From: Streptomyces olindensis
GTDB taxonomy: Bacteria; Actinomycetota; Actinomycetes; Streptomycetales; Streptomycetaceae
Direction: 5' to 3'
NCBI GenBank assembly: GCA_000696115.1
Contig: JJOH01000003.1
Location: 62,001-126,000 of the forward strand
DNA length: 64,000 nt
Below, in pieces: positions 54,164 through 62,614 of the stretch. The notes beneath the pieces are model-generated. The model made no database searches and was not told the origin of the DNA. It saw nothing but the letters and a program-made list of their open reading frames with translations. How positions within the stretch are numbered: the first letter of the stretch is position 1; every line of letters starts with the position of its first letter. Made by a program: the position numbers and the translations under genes.

Positions 54164-55920
54164 CACCAGGTGTTCTCCGGGCCGAGGTCGGGGGTGTCGG
54201 TGAGCTGGGCGCGGGCGGTGGTGGTGCCGTGCAGCTCCAGCAGGACCAGCTCGTTGGTGCCCGGGCGCAGCACGGGGCCCGGGAGGTACAGCGTGCGCTG
54301 CGGGCCCCGGTTCCAGTAGCGGCCGAGGTGGAAGCCGTTGACCCAGGCCTGGCCCTTCGTCCAGCCGGGCAGGGAGAGGAAGGCGTCGGCGGGGGCGCCG
54401 ACCTCGAAGGTGCCGCGGTGGAGGGCCGGCACGGTCACGGCCGTCTCTCCGGCCGGGGCGAACGGCACCCCGTCCAGGTCGTCCAGCGGCATGGGGTGGC
54501 AGTCCCAGCCCGGCAGGGCGGTGCCGTTGAAGGAGACGGGGCCGAGCAGGCCCTTGGGTGCGCCGATGCGAGGCCCGTAGTTGACGCCGCCCATGTTCTC
54601 GACCAGGACCTCCAGCGTCGCGCCGGGGCGCGGCACGCGCACGGGCAGCGTCTCGTCGTGCCGTTCGCGCTCCAGCACACCGGCGGGGGCGCCGTCGAGG
54701 AGGACCAGGGCGCGGTCGCCGACACCACCGGCGAAGTGCAGCAGGCCGTCGCCTTCGACCGGGACGGTGGTGCGGTAGAGGGCGTACCCGGTGCGCTGTC
54801 CCAGGGCGTCCATGGTGAGCGGGACGTCGGCGCGCACGGGCGCCCCGGCGAGCGGCAGCAGAGCTGCCCGGCCGCTCAACTCGACCTCCATGGGCGGGAG
54901 TTTGGGCCCGGGCGGCGGGACGGGTTCGTCCGGAACGGCGGCATGGCGGGCGATGACCTCGCGGAAGGCGTGGTACTTCGGGCCGGGGTCGCCGCACTCG
55001 GTGAGCGCGGCGTCGTAGTCGTACGACGTGATCGTGGGCGTGTAGGCGTGCTTGTGGTTGGCGCCGTTGGTGAAGCCGAAGTTGGTGCCGCCGTGGAACA
55101 TGTAGAGGTTGACGGACGCCCCGGCCGACAGCAGCCGGTCCAGGTCGGCGGCGGCGTCGGCCGCGTCCCGGACGTGGTGCGGCCCGCCCCAGTGGTCGAA
55201 CCAGCCGATCCAGAACTCGGCGCAGAACAGGGGCCCTTCCTTCTGGTGCTCGCGCAGGCGCCCGAGGCTCCGCTCGACCCGGCTGCCGAAGGTACTGGCG
55301 GTGAGCACGCCGGGCAGGCTGCCCGCGGCCAGGTGTTCGGGGTCGGCCTGGTCGCAGGTGAACAGCAGTTCCTCGACGCCCCGGGGGCGGAACGCGTCGG
55401 CCAGGTGCTTCAGGTAGGCCGGGTCGTCGCCGTAGGCCCCGTACTCGTTCTCGACCTGCACCGCGATGACCGGGCCGCCCGCCGCCGCCAGATGCGGTCG
55501 CAGCGCGGGCAGCAGCAGGTCGAGGTAGCGGTCGACGGCCCCGGTGAAGCGGGGGTCGCTGCTGCGCAGCCGGATGTCCGGGTCGCCGGTCAGCCAGTCG
55601 GGCAGGCCGCCGCCGTCCCACTCGGCGCAGATGAACGGCCCGGGGCGCAGCAGCACGTGCAGTCCCTCGTCCCGGGCGAGCCGGAGGAACCGCGGCAGGT
55701 CGAGGAAGCCGTCGAGGTCGAGGGGGCCGTCCGGGTCCGGCTGGTGGTGGTTCCACGGGATGTACGTCTCCACCGTGTTGAGGCCCATCAGCCGCGCCTT
55801 GCGCAACCGGTCGGACCACAGGCCGGGGTGGACACGGAAGTAGTGCAGCGCGCCGGAGATGATCCGGAACGGCTCGCCGTGCAGCAGGAATCCGTCGGAC
55901 GTCGTCGTCAGAGCGGGCAT
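54163..55920 (-). CDS. GH35 beta-galactosidase (compact, cytoplasmic)
   Basis: 585 residues from ATG 55920, 34 bases behind the MFS gene. Classic GH35 pattern: FRIISGALHYFRVHPGLWSDRLRKARLMGLNTVETYIPWN, LLRPGPFICAEWDGGGLPDWL, acid/base Glu159 in VQVENEYGAYGDD, nucleophile Glu235 in FCAEFWIGWFDHWGG, and NLYMFHGGTNFGFTNG. Two small beta-jelly domains at the C-terminus (WVNGFHLGRYWNRGPQRTLYLPGP) complete the usual bacterial form. No signal peptide. The two adjacent GH35 proteins differ strongly in size and sequence, so they probably split different linkages. Confidence 0.94.
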   Translation of the reverse strand: MPALTTTSDGFLLHGEPFRIISGALHYFRVHPGLWSDRLRKARLMGLNTVETYIPWNHHQPDPDGPLDLDGFLDLPRFLRLARDEGLHVLLRPGPFICAEWDGGGLPDWLTGDPDIRLRSSDPRFTGAVDRYLDLLLPALRPHLAAAGGPVIAVQVENEYGAYGDDPAYLKHLADAFRPRGVEELLFTCDQADPEHLAAGSLPGVLTASTFGSRVERSLGRLREHQKEGPLFCAEFWIGWFDHWGGPHHVRDAADAAADLDRLLSAGASVNLYMFHGGTNFGFTNGANHKHAYTPTITSYDYDAALTECGDPGPKYHAFREVIARHAAVPDEPVPPPGPKLPPMEVELSGRAALLPLAGAPVRADVPLTMDALGQRTGYALYRTTVPVEGDGLLHFAGGVGDRALVLLDGAPAGVLERERHDETLPVRVPRPGATLEVLVENMGGVNYGPRIGAPKGLLGPVSFNGTALPGWDCHPMPLDDLDGVPFAPAGETAVTVPALHRGTFEVGAPADAFLSLPGWTKGQAWVNGFHLGRYWNRGPQRTLYLPGPVLRPGTNELVLLELHGTTTARAQLTDTPDLGPENTW

Positions 55921-55954
55921 GCGGAGGCTTCCCTTCGGGAGACGGGGGAGGGGG

Positions 55955-57148
55955 TCAGCGGGAACGGGTGCCGCGGATCAGCCAGAGCGTGGCGGCCAGG
56001 CAGAGCGCCGAGACCCCGCACAGCAGCAGCGGCACCGCGCGGACCCCGGACCACTCGATGGCCTTGCCGAGCGCCGGCCCGGCCGCGACACCGCCGATCA
56101 TGGAGGCCGCGATGACCAGGGCACCGGCCCGGCGGGCCCGTGGGGCGGCCCGGTGCAGCCAGGGCAGTCCGGTGGGGAAGATCGGCGCGATGAACAGGCC
56201 GACACCGGCGTACGCGTACGGCGCCAGCGCAGGCACGGTCGCGGCCAGCAGACACACCGTCATGCCGGCGCACGAGACGGTGATGATGGCCTGGGCGGAG
56301 AAGCGCAGCGCGAGCGGGGCGACCAGGAAGCGGCCGACGGTCAGCATCAGCCAGTACACCGAGGTGGCGGTGGCCGCGACGCCCGCGCCGTAGCCGACGG
56401 TCTCCAGGTGCGTGGGCTCCCAGCCGCCGACACCGGCCTCGATGCCGACGTGCAGCACGTAGAGCGCGACGAAGACGGCGAGCACCGAGCCGAGGCTCCG
56501 GCCGAGGACCGAGCCGCCGCCGGTCTCCGTGCCGTCCGGGAGCGGCGGGTCGTTCCGCACGCCCCGCAGGCACAGCAGCAACGGCAGGTTGGCGAGGGCG
56601 AAACCGAGGAAGACGGCCGGGTAGTGCTCGGAACCGACCACGCCGATCAGGGCGGGCGCGAGGACGGCGCCGATGCCGAAGTGGGCGTGGAGGATGTTCA
56701 GCATCGCGGTCGAACGATGGCCGAAGCCCACGGCGAACAGCTGGTTGAGCCCGTAGTCGATGCCGCCGAAGCCGATCCCGGCGAGCAGGGCCGCCGCCAG
56801 CGCGGCGGGCCAGTGCGGCGCGAGCGCGAAGCCCGCGGCGCCCAGGGCCATCAGCAGGTAGGAGCAGCCCAGGACGGTCCGGTTGCCGACCCGGCCGTAG
56901 AGCCGGTCGAACAGCAGCACCCCGGCCACGCCGCCCACGAAGTGGGCACTGAGCGCGAGCCCCGCGGCGGAGGGGGAGAGCCCGTACTCCGCCCGGAAGG
57001 CGGGCACGGCGGGCCCGTACAGGGCCTGCAGCACACCGATGAGCACGAAGCCCACGCAGGAGGCGACCACGGCCGCCCTGCTGAAGACCGGGGCGGCGGC
57101 ATCCGGGGAGGGCGGGGCAGCACGCCGCGCGGTCTGCTCTTCGGTCAC
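55955..57148 (-). CDS. MFS sugar transporter of the GH35 operon
   Basis: 397 residues from ATG 57148. Twelve hydrophobic segments in the usual two bundles of six; loop motif DRLYGRVGNRTVLG between helices 2 and 3, LLAGIGFGGIDYGLNQLFAVGFG in helix 4-5, FGIGAVLAPALIGVVG, and APIFPTGLPWLHRAAPRARRAGALVIAA late in the protein. This resembles FHS/FucP-like sugar facilitators rather than drug pumps. As the first gene of an operon with two cytoplasmic beta-galactosidases and a LacI repressor, it likely imports galactosides. The promoter lies directly upstream with an operator over its -10 box. Confidence 0.87.
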   Translation of the reverse strand: MTEEQTARRAAPPSPDAAAPVFSRAAVVASCVGFVLIGVLQALYGPAVPAFRAEYGLSPSAAGLALSAHFVGGVAGVLLFDRLYGRVGNRTVLGCSYLLMALGAAGFALAPHWPAALAAALLAGIGFGGIDYGLNQLFAVGFGHRSTAMLNILHAHFGIGAVLAPALIGVVGSEHYPAVFLGFALANLPLLLCLRGVRNDPPLPDGTETGGGSVLGRSLGSVLAVFVALYVLHVGIEAGVGGWEPTHLETVGYGAGVAATATSVYWLMLTVGRFLVAPLALRFSAQAIITVSCAGMTVCLLAATVPALAPYAYAGVGLFIAPIFPTGLPWLHRAAPRARRAGALVIAASMIGGVAAGPALGKAIEWSGVRAVPLLLCGVSALCLAATLWLIRGTRSR

Positions 57149-57215
57149 ACGGACTCCGGGGGACGGCCCGCCGGGGGCGGGCGGGGGACAGGCGCGAACG
57201 GCTGGAGCACCAGTG

Positions 57216-57243
57216 ATGTTACCGGTAACATACGGGTCGTCAA
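57216..57243 (-). promoter_or_regulatory. Promoter and 16-bp palindromic operator of the MFS-GH35-LacI operon
   Basis: ATGTTACCGGTAACAT (57216-57231) is a perfect palindrome with a central CG step, the LacI-family type. On the minus strand TTGACG (57243-57238) and TAACAT (57221-57216) are spaced 16 bases, giving a -35/-10 pair with the operator covering the -10 region. Repressor binding would block the polymerase. Confidence 0.75.
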
Positions 57244-57400
57244 CATGTTTGTGACGGGCCGGACGAGAGGCTGCGGCCGCTCCTGCCGGGCGGCGGGGGC
57301 GACGCTGGGAACGGTCGGGCCGCGCTTAATCGATTGCGGTCGAACGCGCGGGCCCGGCACCGTACTCCGCACAGCATCCGCCGTCCGGGGAGGCAACGCC

Positions 57401-58138
57401 GTGGCCGTCGCACACCCCAAGCGTCTCGCCCTCCTCGGGGGCGGCTTCTCCACCGACGAAGACGGACTGCTGGACGACTGGGTGCTGTCCCGGGCGCGCG
57501 TGCCGCGGCCCGCGGTCTGCTTCGTGCCGACGGCGAGTGGAGACGCGGCGGCGTACGTCGACCGCTTTCGCACGGTGTTCGCGGCGCGTCCCGACTGCGA
57601 CCCGTCCGTCCTGCACCTGTTCCGCCGCGAGCTGGACGACGACGCCCTGCGCTCCTTCCTGCTCGCCCAGGACGTCGTCTACGTGGGCGGCGGCAACACG
57701 GCCAACCTCCTCGCCGTGTGGCGCGCCCACGGCGTGGACCGGCTGCTGCGTGAGGCCTACGGCTGCGGCACGCTGCTGTGCGGGATCAGTGCCGGCGCCA
57801 ACTGCTGGGCCGAGGGCTCGCACACCGACTCCTTCGGGCCGCTGACGTACCTGTCCGACGGCCTCGGGCTGCTCCCGGGCTCCGTCTGCCCGCACTGGGA
57901 CGGCGAACCGGGCCGCCGGCCCTCCTACCGTGCCGCCGTGGCAACGGGGCAGTTGCCGGCCGGCTGGGCCGTGGAGGACGGGTCCGGAGCGCTCTTCACC
58001 AACGGTGCGCCGACGGAAGCCGTCACCCGTGTGAGAGGAGCCGGCGTGTACCGCGTGGCACCGGACGGGGCCGGGGGAGTGACGGAGGACGCCCTGCCCT
58101 GCCGCTTCCTCGGGGATGCCCCGGCCCTGCCCGGGTAG
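57401..58138 (+). CDS. Peptidase E-like (S51) serine peptidase
   Basis: 245 residues from GTG 57401 with GGGGAGG upstream. S51 family layout: KRLALLGGGFSTDEDGLLDDWVL, VCFVPTASGD, AQDVVYVGGGNTANLLAVWR, and the nucleophile Ser in CGISAGANCWAEGS. It is a cytoplasmic dipeptidase-type enzyme, specific in known members for N-terminal Asp. Divergent from the GH35 operon; no other partner. Confidence 0.87.
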   Translation: MAVAHPKRLALLGGGFSTDEDGLLDDWVLSRARVPRPAVCFVPTASGDAAAYVDRFRTVFAARPDCDPSVLHLFRRELDDDALRSFLLAQDVVYVGGGNTANLLAVWRAHGVDRLLREAYGCGTLLCGISAGANCWAEGSHTDSFGPLTYLSDGLGLLPGSVCPHWDGEPGRRPSYRAAVATGQLPAGWAVEDGSGALFTNGAPTEAVTRVRGAGVYRVAPDGAGGVTEDALPCRFLGDAPALPG

Positions 58139-58307
58139 GCGCTGCCAGGGCGCCCCGGCACCCTCCCGAGGCCTTGGCCATGGACTCACGAAACCAGGGG
58201 ATCCACCAGGATTGCGCCGGGCTCGATCGGGTACGCGAGCAGGACCGCGTCCGGGGCGGATCTTGCCCCGGGCAGGCCGCACGACCGCCGCTACCAGGGA
58301 ATCTGCC

Positions 58308-58709
58308 ATGGAGACACCCGCAAACGACCCCACGCCCACGCCCGCCCAGCGGGCTCTGGACGTCCTCGCCGAGAACACGGAGGACGCGGCGGCTCTGGAC
58401 GCGCTCGCCAACAGCGACGTGCTCATCCCCGTGCCCGACGACGCGAACGACGCCGACGCCGCCAACCCCTCGGCGGTCGCCCTGCCGGTGCTGGAGCAGC
58501 CGGGCGGCGACCCGGTGGTGCCCGTGTTCACCTCCGAGGTGGAGATGGCCGGGCTGCTGCCGTTCGTGTCCCGCTACCGTCTGGTCCCGCTCGGCGCCCT
58601 CGCCGCGCAGTGGCCGGCCGACGACCTGTCGCTCACCATCGACGGCAGCTCGGAGCACCGTCTGACGCTCACCTCGGAGGGAGTACGCACCCTGCTGGCA
58701 CGCCCGTAG
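58308..58709 (+). CDS. SseB-like N-terminal domain protein
   Basis: 133 residues from ATG 58308 (CAGGGA 8 bases upstream). AQRALDVLAENTEDAAALDALANSDVLIPVPDD followed by DPVVPVFTSEVEMAGLLPF and LVPLGALAAQWPADDLSLTIDG matches the SseB N-terminal fold found in many Streptomyces proteins of unknown function. No signal peptide. Between the two parts is an acidic, Ala-rich loop. It is convergent with the MarR gene 30 bases away. Confidence 0.75.
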   Translation: METPANDPTPTPAQRALDVLAENTEDAAALDALANSDVLIPVPDDANDADAANPSAVALPVLEQPGGDPVVPVFTSEVEMAGLLPFVSRYRLVPLGALAAQWPADDLSLTIDGSSEHRLTLTSEGVRTLLARP

Positions 58710-58739
58710 GGCTACCTGCCCCGTCCGGGCCCGGGCGGT

Positions 58740-59129
58740 CTACTCGCCCAGGGTCCGGGCCAGTGCGGCCCGCTGCAGCGGCAGCACCTCGGCGTGCAGG
58801 TCACGGCCCTTGGGCGTCAGGGTCACCCACACCCCGCGCCGGTCCTCCATGCACACCGAGCGCGTCACCAGCCCGTCCTTCTCCAGCCGGGCGATCAACC
58901 GCGACAGCGCGCTCTGGCTGAGATGCACCCGCCCCACCAGGTTCTGCACCCGGCACTGCTCGCCCTCCTCGGGCGCCGCGGTCGCGAGCATGTCCAGGAC
59001 CTCGAAATCGGACGCGCCGAGGCCGTGCGGATGCAGCACCCGGTCGATCTCGCACATCGTGCGCGCGTGCACCGACAGGATGTCCCGCCACCGTTCCTCG
59101 AGCCGCGCACCGGCCGTTTTCGCTGCCAT
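58740..59129 (-). CDS. MarR-family transcriptional regulator
   Basis: 129 residues from ATG 59129; no clear ribosome binding site is visible, so a leaderless start is possible. MarR winged helix: LEERWRDILSVHARTMCEIDRVLHPHGLGASDFEVLDMLA, then QNLVGRVHLSQSALSRLIARLEKDGLVTRSVCMEDRRGVWVTLTPKGRDL, which in sequence order gives the recognition helix and the DRR wing. Its target is unknown. It is short for the family, lacking a long C-terminal dimer helix (ends RAALARTLGE). Confidence 0.87.
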   Translation of the reverse strand: MAAKTAGARLEERWRDILSVHARTMCEIDRVLHPHGLGASDFEVLDMLATAAPEEGEQCRVQNLVGRVHLSQSALSRLIARLEKDGLVTRSVCMEDRRGVWVTLTPKGRDLHAEVLPLQRAALARTLGE

Positions 59130-59212
59130 ATGTGCACGGTAACACCGGTTCCGGGATTCCATGAGTGTGCATGAAGCGCCCGTGGAGGCAGGCCCGCCCG
59201 GATCCGCCGTGC

Positions 59213-60106
59213 TCAGCCGTCCCGCCCCCACGGCCGCAGCTTCTCCGGATTGCGGACCACCCAGATCCGGGTGACGCGTCCGTCCGCGACGTCGAACGAG
59301 GCCACCGTCAGGACGACGCCGCCCCTCCGGGCCACCAGCCCCGGCGCACCGTTGACCGATCGTTCCAGGAGTTCGAGCCCGGGCGCCTTGTCGGCGATCG
59401 CGACCATGTACTGGGCGATGCGCGCGCCGCCTTCGACCGGGTGCAGGACGGCACCGGCCATGCCGCCGCCGTCGGCGGTCATCACGGCGGCCGGGTCGAG
59501 GACGTCGACGAGGGCCGCGATGTCCTTCGTCTCCCACGCCTGTCTGACCCGCCGCACCGCGTCCGCCTGCCCGTCCGCCGTCACCGGGGCGCGCCCGGCA
59601 CCCACCCGCCGTCGGGCCGATGCCGCCAGCTGCTTGCAGGCCGCGGGGGTGCGGCCGAGGACGCCGGCGATCTCGGCGAAGGGGTAACGGAAGACGTCGT
59701 GCAGGACGAACGCCACCCGCTCGGCCGGCGTCATCGCCTCCAGGACGACGAGGAAGGCCATGGTCACCGACTCGTCCAGGACCATCTGGTCGGCCGGGTC
59801 GGCCCCCTGGCCGTGGTCCCACTCGGCGCGGTCCGGCAGCGGCTCCGGCAGCCAGGCGCCGACATAGCGTTCCCGCCGGGCCCGTGCCGAGCCGAGCACA
59901 TCGAGGCAGATGCGGCCGGTCACCGTCGTCAGCCAGGCGCCCGGGGACACGATCTGCTCCCGTCGGCCGCGCGGCAGCGCGTACCAGCGTGCGTACGCCT
60001 CCTGCACGGCGTCCTCGGCCTCGGCCAGTGAACCGAGCAACCGGTAGGCGACATTGATCAGTTGGCGCCGCTCACCGGCTGTCTCATCAGTGCTCGTCCC
60101 GGCCAT
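59213..60106 (-). CDS. ECF41-type sigma factor (SigJ-like) with SnoaL domain
   Basis: 297 residues. Sigma-2 (RRQLINVAYRLLGSLAEAEDAVQEAYARWY, LTTVTGRICLDVLGSARARRERYVGAWLPEPL) and sigma-4 (LEAMTPAERVAFVLHDVFRYPFAEIAGVLGRTPAACKQLAASARRRV) are complete, followed by a SnoaL-like domain. The two motifs that define ECF41 proteins are present as DGGGM (near residue 218) and NPEKL (near residue 288), slightly changed from DGGGK and NPDKL. In ECF41 factors this domain replaces an anti-sigma factor and tunes activity. A small four-helix membrane protein is transcribed divergently 109 bases away and may be its target. It shows what the truncated sigma gene at 33.9-34.3 kb would have looked like. Confidence 0.93.
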   Translation of the reverse strand: MAGTSTDETAGERRQLINVAYRLLGSLAEAEDAVQEAYARWYALPRGRREQIVSPGAWLTTVTGRICLDVLGSARARRERYVGAWLPEPLPDRAEWDHGQGADPADQMVLDESVTMAFLVVLEAMTPAERVAFVLHDVFRYPFAEIAGVLGRTPAACKQLAASARRRVGAGRAPVTADGQADAVRRVRQAWETKDIAALVDVLDPAAVMTADGGGMAGAVLHPVEGGARIAQYMVAIADKAPGLELLERSVNGAPGLVARRGGVVLTVASFDVADGRVTRIWVVRNPEKLRPWGRDG

Positions 60107-60215
60107 CCCCGCTCCCGATCGCCTCGTCGCCTTACCTTTCGCAGGCCCGCGTCGTCGGGCAGGTGAGACCTTATCGATCTACTGCCCCGGGCGGGCGGAA
60201 CAGGGGGACCGTGAC

Positions 60216-60578
60216 ATGGCCACGCAGGCGACGGCACCGCGCAGAATCTCGTTCCTGCAGACCGCGATCACGCTGCAGACCTTGACCATCTTCCTCCAAG
60301 CGGTCTCCGCCGGACTGCTGCTGACCTCGTCCTACGGGGAGCTGCTGCACAGCGTCGGAGCCCGCGTGATGTACGGCGCGTCGATGCTGTACCTGCTCGC
60401 GGCGGTGCTGGCGTGGAAGCCGGGCGGCGGCTCGCTCCGGCCCGTCTGGCACGCGTCCGGCTTTCTGGTCCTCGCCTCGGTCCAGGTCGTGGTCGGCATC
60501 GCGCACGTCCCGTCGGTCCATCTCCCGCTCGGCGTCCTGATGTTCGGGCTGAGCGTGCTGGCGCTGGCGCGGCGCTGA
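60216..60578 (+). CDS. Small four-helix membrane protein next to the ECF41 sigma gene
   Basis: 120 residues from ATG 60216 (AGGGGGA upstream). Four hydrophobic helices: about 12-32 (QTAITLQTLTIFLQAVSAGLL), 45-63 (GARVMYGASMLYLLAAVLAW), 76-94 (ASGFLVLASVQVVVGIAHV) and 100-117 (PLGVLMFGLSVLALA). No known domain. ECF41 factors usually sit next to and activate one small gene (DoxX, carboxymuconolactone decarboxylase or oxidoreductase type); here this protein is the only candidate. That role is inferred from position. Confidence 0.7.
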   Translation: MATQATAPRRISFLQTAITLQTLTIFLQAVSAGLLLTSSYGELLHSVGARVMYGASMLYLLAAVLAWKPGGGSLRPVWHASGFLVLASVQVVVGIAHVPSVHLPLGVLMFGLSVLALARR

Positions 60579-60586
60579 CGTCCGAA

Positions 60587-60620
60587 CCGGGAGTGCACCG
60601 GGACCGGGAGTGCACCGGGA
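60587..60620 (+). repeat. Tandem 17-bp duplication
   Basis: CCGGGAGTGCACCGGGA occurs twice without gap, followed by a partial third copy (CCGGG). It lies between convergent genes. Each unit contains CCCGG/CCGGG-type self-complementary bases, so it could act as a weak terminator. Confidence 0.7.
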
Positions 60621-60677
60621 CCGGGCGGCGGGTCCGCGACCGCGGTGGTCCCGCCATCGTGGCAGGACCCGCCTGCC

Positions 60678-61709
60678 CTACGTCGACTCCCGCTTCACCA
60701 ACTCCGTCGGCAGGATCACCGCCGCCGGGTCCTCGCCCCCGATCTGCGCCAGCAGCACCCGCACCATCTCGGCACTGATGCGGTCCCAGGGCTGCCGGAT
60801 GGTCGTCAGCTCGGGGCGGGAGGCGAGTGCGGCCGGAGAGTCGTCGAAGCCGCCGACCGCGACGTCCTCCGGCACGCGCCGCCCCGCCCGCTGGAGCGCC
60901 GCCAGCACCCCCTGCGCCATCAGGTCCGAGGCCACGAACACCGCGTCCACGTCCGCGGCCTGCGCCAGCAGGCGCTCGGCGCCCGCCTCGCCGCTGGCCC
61001 GGCTGTAGTCGCCGGAGACCACGAGCCGCTCGTCGAAGTCCAGGCCCGCCTCCGCGAGCACCTCCTTGTATCCGGCGAGCCGCTCGACACCGCCGGGTGT
61101 GTCCAGCGGACCGGTCACCATGCCCACCCGGCGCCGCCCGAGCGACAGCAGGTGGCGCACCATGTCCCGGGCGCCGTCGCGGTCGTCGGCGGCCACGTAA
61201 CTCACCTTGGAGCCCAGCCCGATCGGCTTGCCGCAGGCCACCAACGGCACGCCCGCCCCGCGCAGTTGCTCGGCGACGGGGTCGCCCGAGTGGCTGGAGA
61301 CCAGCAGCACCCCGTCGACGTGCCCGGCGGTGATGTACCGCGTGATGCGCCGCCGTTCGTCCTCCGTGCCCGCCAGCATCAGCAGCAGCGGGATGTCGTG
61401 CGCGGCCAGCGCCTGGGTGCAGCCGCGCAGCAGGACGTTGAAGTTGGGGTCCTCGAAGAACCGCTCCTGCGGCTCGGTGAGCAGGAAGCCGATCGAGTCG
61501 GACCGCCCGGTGATCAGGGAGCGGGCGTGCCGGTTGACGACATAGCCCGTCCTGCGGATCGCCGCGTTGACCGCCTCCTGGGCGGCCGGGCTGACGTAGT
61601 GGCCGCCGTTGAGCACGCGCGAGACGGTGCCGCGCGAGACACCCGCCTCGCGCGCCACGTCGTGGATCGTGGGCGGCCTGCGCCTGCCCCCCGCAGCGTT
61701 CATGGTCAT
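60678..61709 (-). CDS. LacI-family regulator of the sugar ABC importer
   Basis: About 343 residues from ATG 61709, overlapping the stop of the permease gene (ATGA). The helix-turn-helix and hinge are complete (TIHDVAREAGVSRGTVSRVLNGGHYVSPAAQEAVNAAIRRTGYVVNRHARSL, in pieces). The sugar-binding core has GFLLTEPQERFFEDPNFNVLLRG, VFVASDLMAQGVLAAL and VGGFDDSPAALASRPELTTIRQP. Being the last gene of the ABC operon, it probably represses that operon in the absence of the imported sugar. Its operator would be upstream of the binding-protein gene, beyond the window. Confidence 0.9.
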   Translation of the reverse strand: MTMNAAGGRRRPPTIHDVAREAGVSRGTVSRVLNGGHYVSPAAQEAVNAAIRRTGYVVNRHARSLITGRSDSIGFLLTEPQERFFEDPNFNVLLRGCTQALAAHDIPLLLMLAGTEDERRRITRYITAGHVDGVLLVSSHSGDPVAEQLRGAGVPLVACGKPIGLGSKVSYVAADDRDGARDMVRHLLSLGRRRVGMVTGPLDTPGGVERLAGYKEVLAEAGLDFDERLVVSGDYSRASGEAGAERLLAQAADVDAVFVASDLMAQGVLAALQRAGRRVPEDVAVGGFDDSPAALASRPELTTIRQPWDRISAEMVRVLLAQIGGEDPAAVILPTELVKREST

Positions 61710-62614
61710 GACTTTACGGCTCCGGAGAGCAGATCCAGACTCCAGAACCGCTGGATGACCAGGAACAGGGCGATCAGCGGGAACACCGCGAGGAACGCGC
61801 CCGTGATCACCAGGGTGTACAGCGCCGGGGTGTTGGCGCCCTGCTCCAGCAACGTGAACAGCCCGAGGGTGATCGGGAACTTCTCGTCGTCGCTGAGCAT
61901 GATGTACGGCAGCAGGAAGTTGTTCCAGATCGCCACGAACTGGAAGAGGAACACCGTCACCAAGCCGGGGATCATCATCGGCAGCGCGATCCGCGTGAAG
62001 ATCCGCCACTCGTTGGCCCCGTCCATGCGCCCGGCCTCGATCACGTCGGCGGGCACCGCGGCGGCGGCGTAGATCCGCGCGAGGTAGACCCCGTACGGGA
62101 AGAGGATCTGCGGCAGCAGCACCGACAGGTAGGAGTCGGTGAGGTCGGCCTTCGCCAGCAGCAGGTACTGCGGGATGGCCAGGATCACCGGCGGCATCAG
62201 CACACCCGCGAGCAGCACGTTGAAGATCGTCTCGCGGCCGCGGAAGCGGTAGGTCGCCAGCGCGTACCCGCTGATCGCCGAGACGCACGTCGACAGCAGC
62301 GCGCCCAGCCCGGCGTACAGGGCGGAGTTGGCCATCCACTCCCAGTAGACGCCGTCGCGGTAGGCGCTCAGGTCCTGGACGTTGTCGACGAAGCCCGTGC
62401 CGGGCAGGAAGGTGAAGGTGGAGAACAGCTCACTGCCGGACTTGGTGGCCGCGATGACGACCCAGGCCACCGGCAGCAGGCAGTAGGCGGCGCCCAGCAG
62501 CAGCGTGACGGTCGGGATCAGGGAGATCCGGCGGCGCAGCGGCGGGCGGTCCTGGGCGGTGCCGGGGGTGCTGCCCGCCACCGGCTCGGCCTGGGGGACG
62601 GCGAGGGAACTCAT
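61706..62614 (-). CDS. Carbohydrate ABC importer, inner-membrane permease (MalG type)
   Basis: 302 residues. Six hydrophobic helices, with the first after a cytoplasmic Arg-rich stretch (PPLRRRIS). The EAA loop reads VIEAGRMDGANEWRIFTRIALPMMIPGLV, as in MalG-type CUT1 permeases. It begins four bases inside the upstream permease gene (ATGA) and ends overlapping the LacI gene. The ATPase is not encoded here; CUT1 importers in Streptomyces commonly share the MsiK ATPase. Confidence 0.94.
   Translation of the reverse strand: MSSLAVPQAEPVAGSTPGTAQDRPPLRRRISLIPTVTLLLGAAYCLLPVAWVVIAATKSGSELFSTFTFLPGTGFVDNVQDLSAYRDGVYWEWMANSALYAGLGALLSTCVSAISGYALATYRFRGRETIFNVLLAGVLMPPVILAIPQYLLLAKADLTDSYLSVLLPQILFPYGVYLARIYAAAAVPADVIEAGRMDGANEWRIFTRIALPMMIPGLVTVFLFQFVAIWNNFLLPYIMLSDDEKFPITLGLFTLLEQGANTPALYTLVITGAFLAVFPLIALFLVIQRFWSLDLLSGAVKS

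Noticed and set aside
57323..57340. AATCGATT palindrome in the divergent region before peptidase E
   Set aside because: Only eight bases are symmetric and the flanks do not continue the dyad; the 16-bp palindrome at 57216-57231 is the convincing operator.
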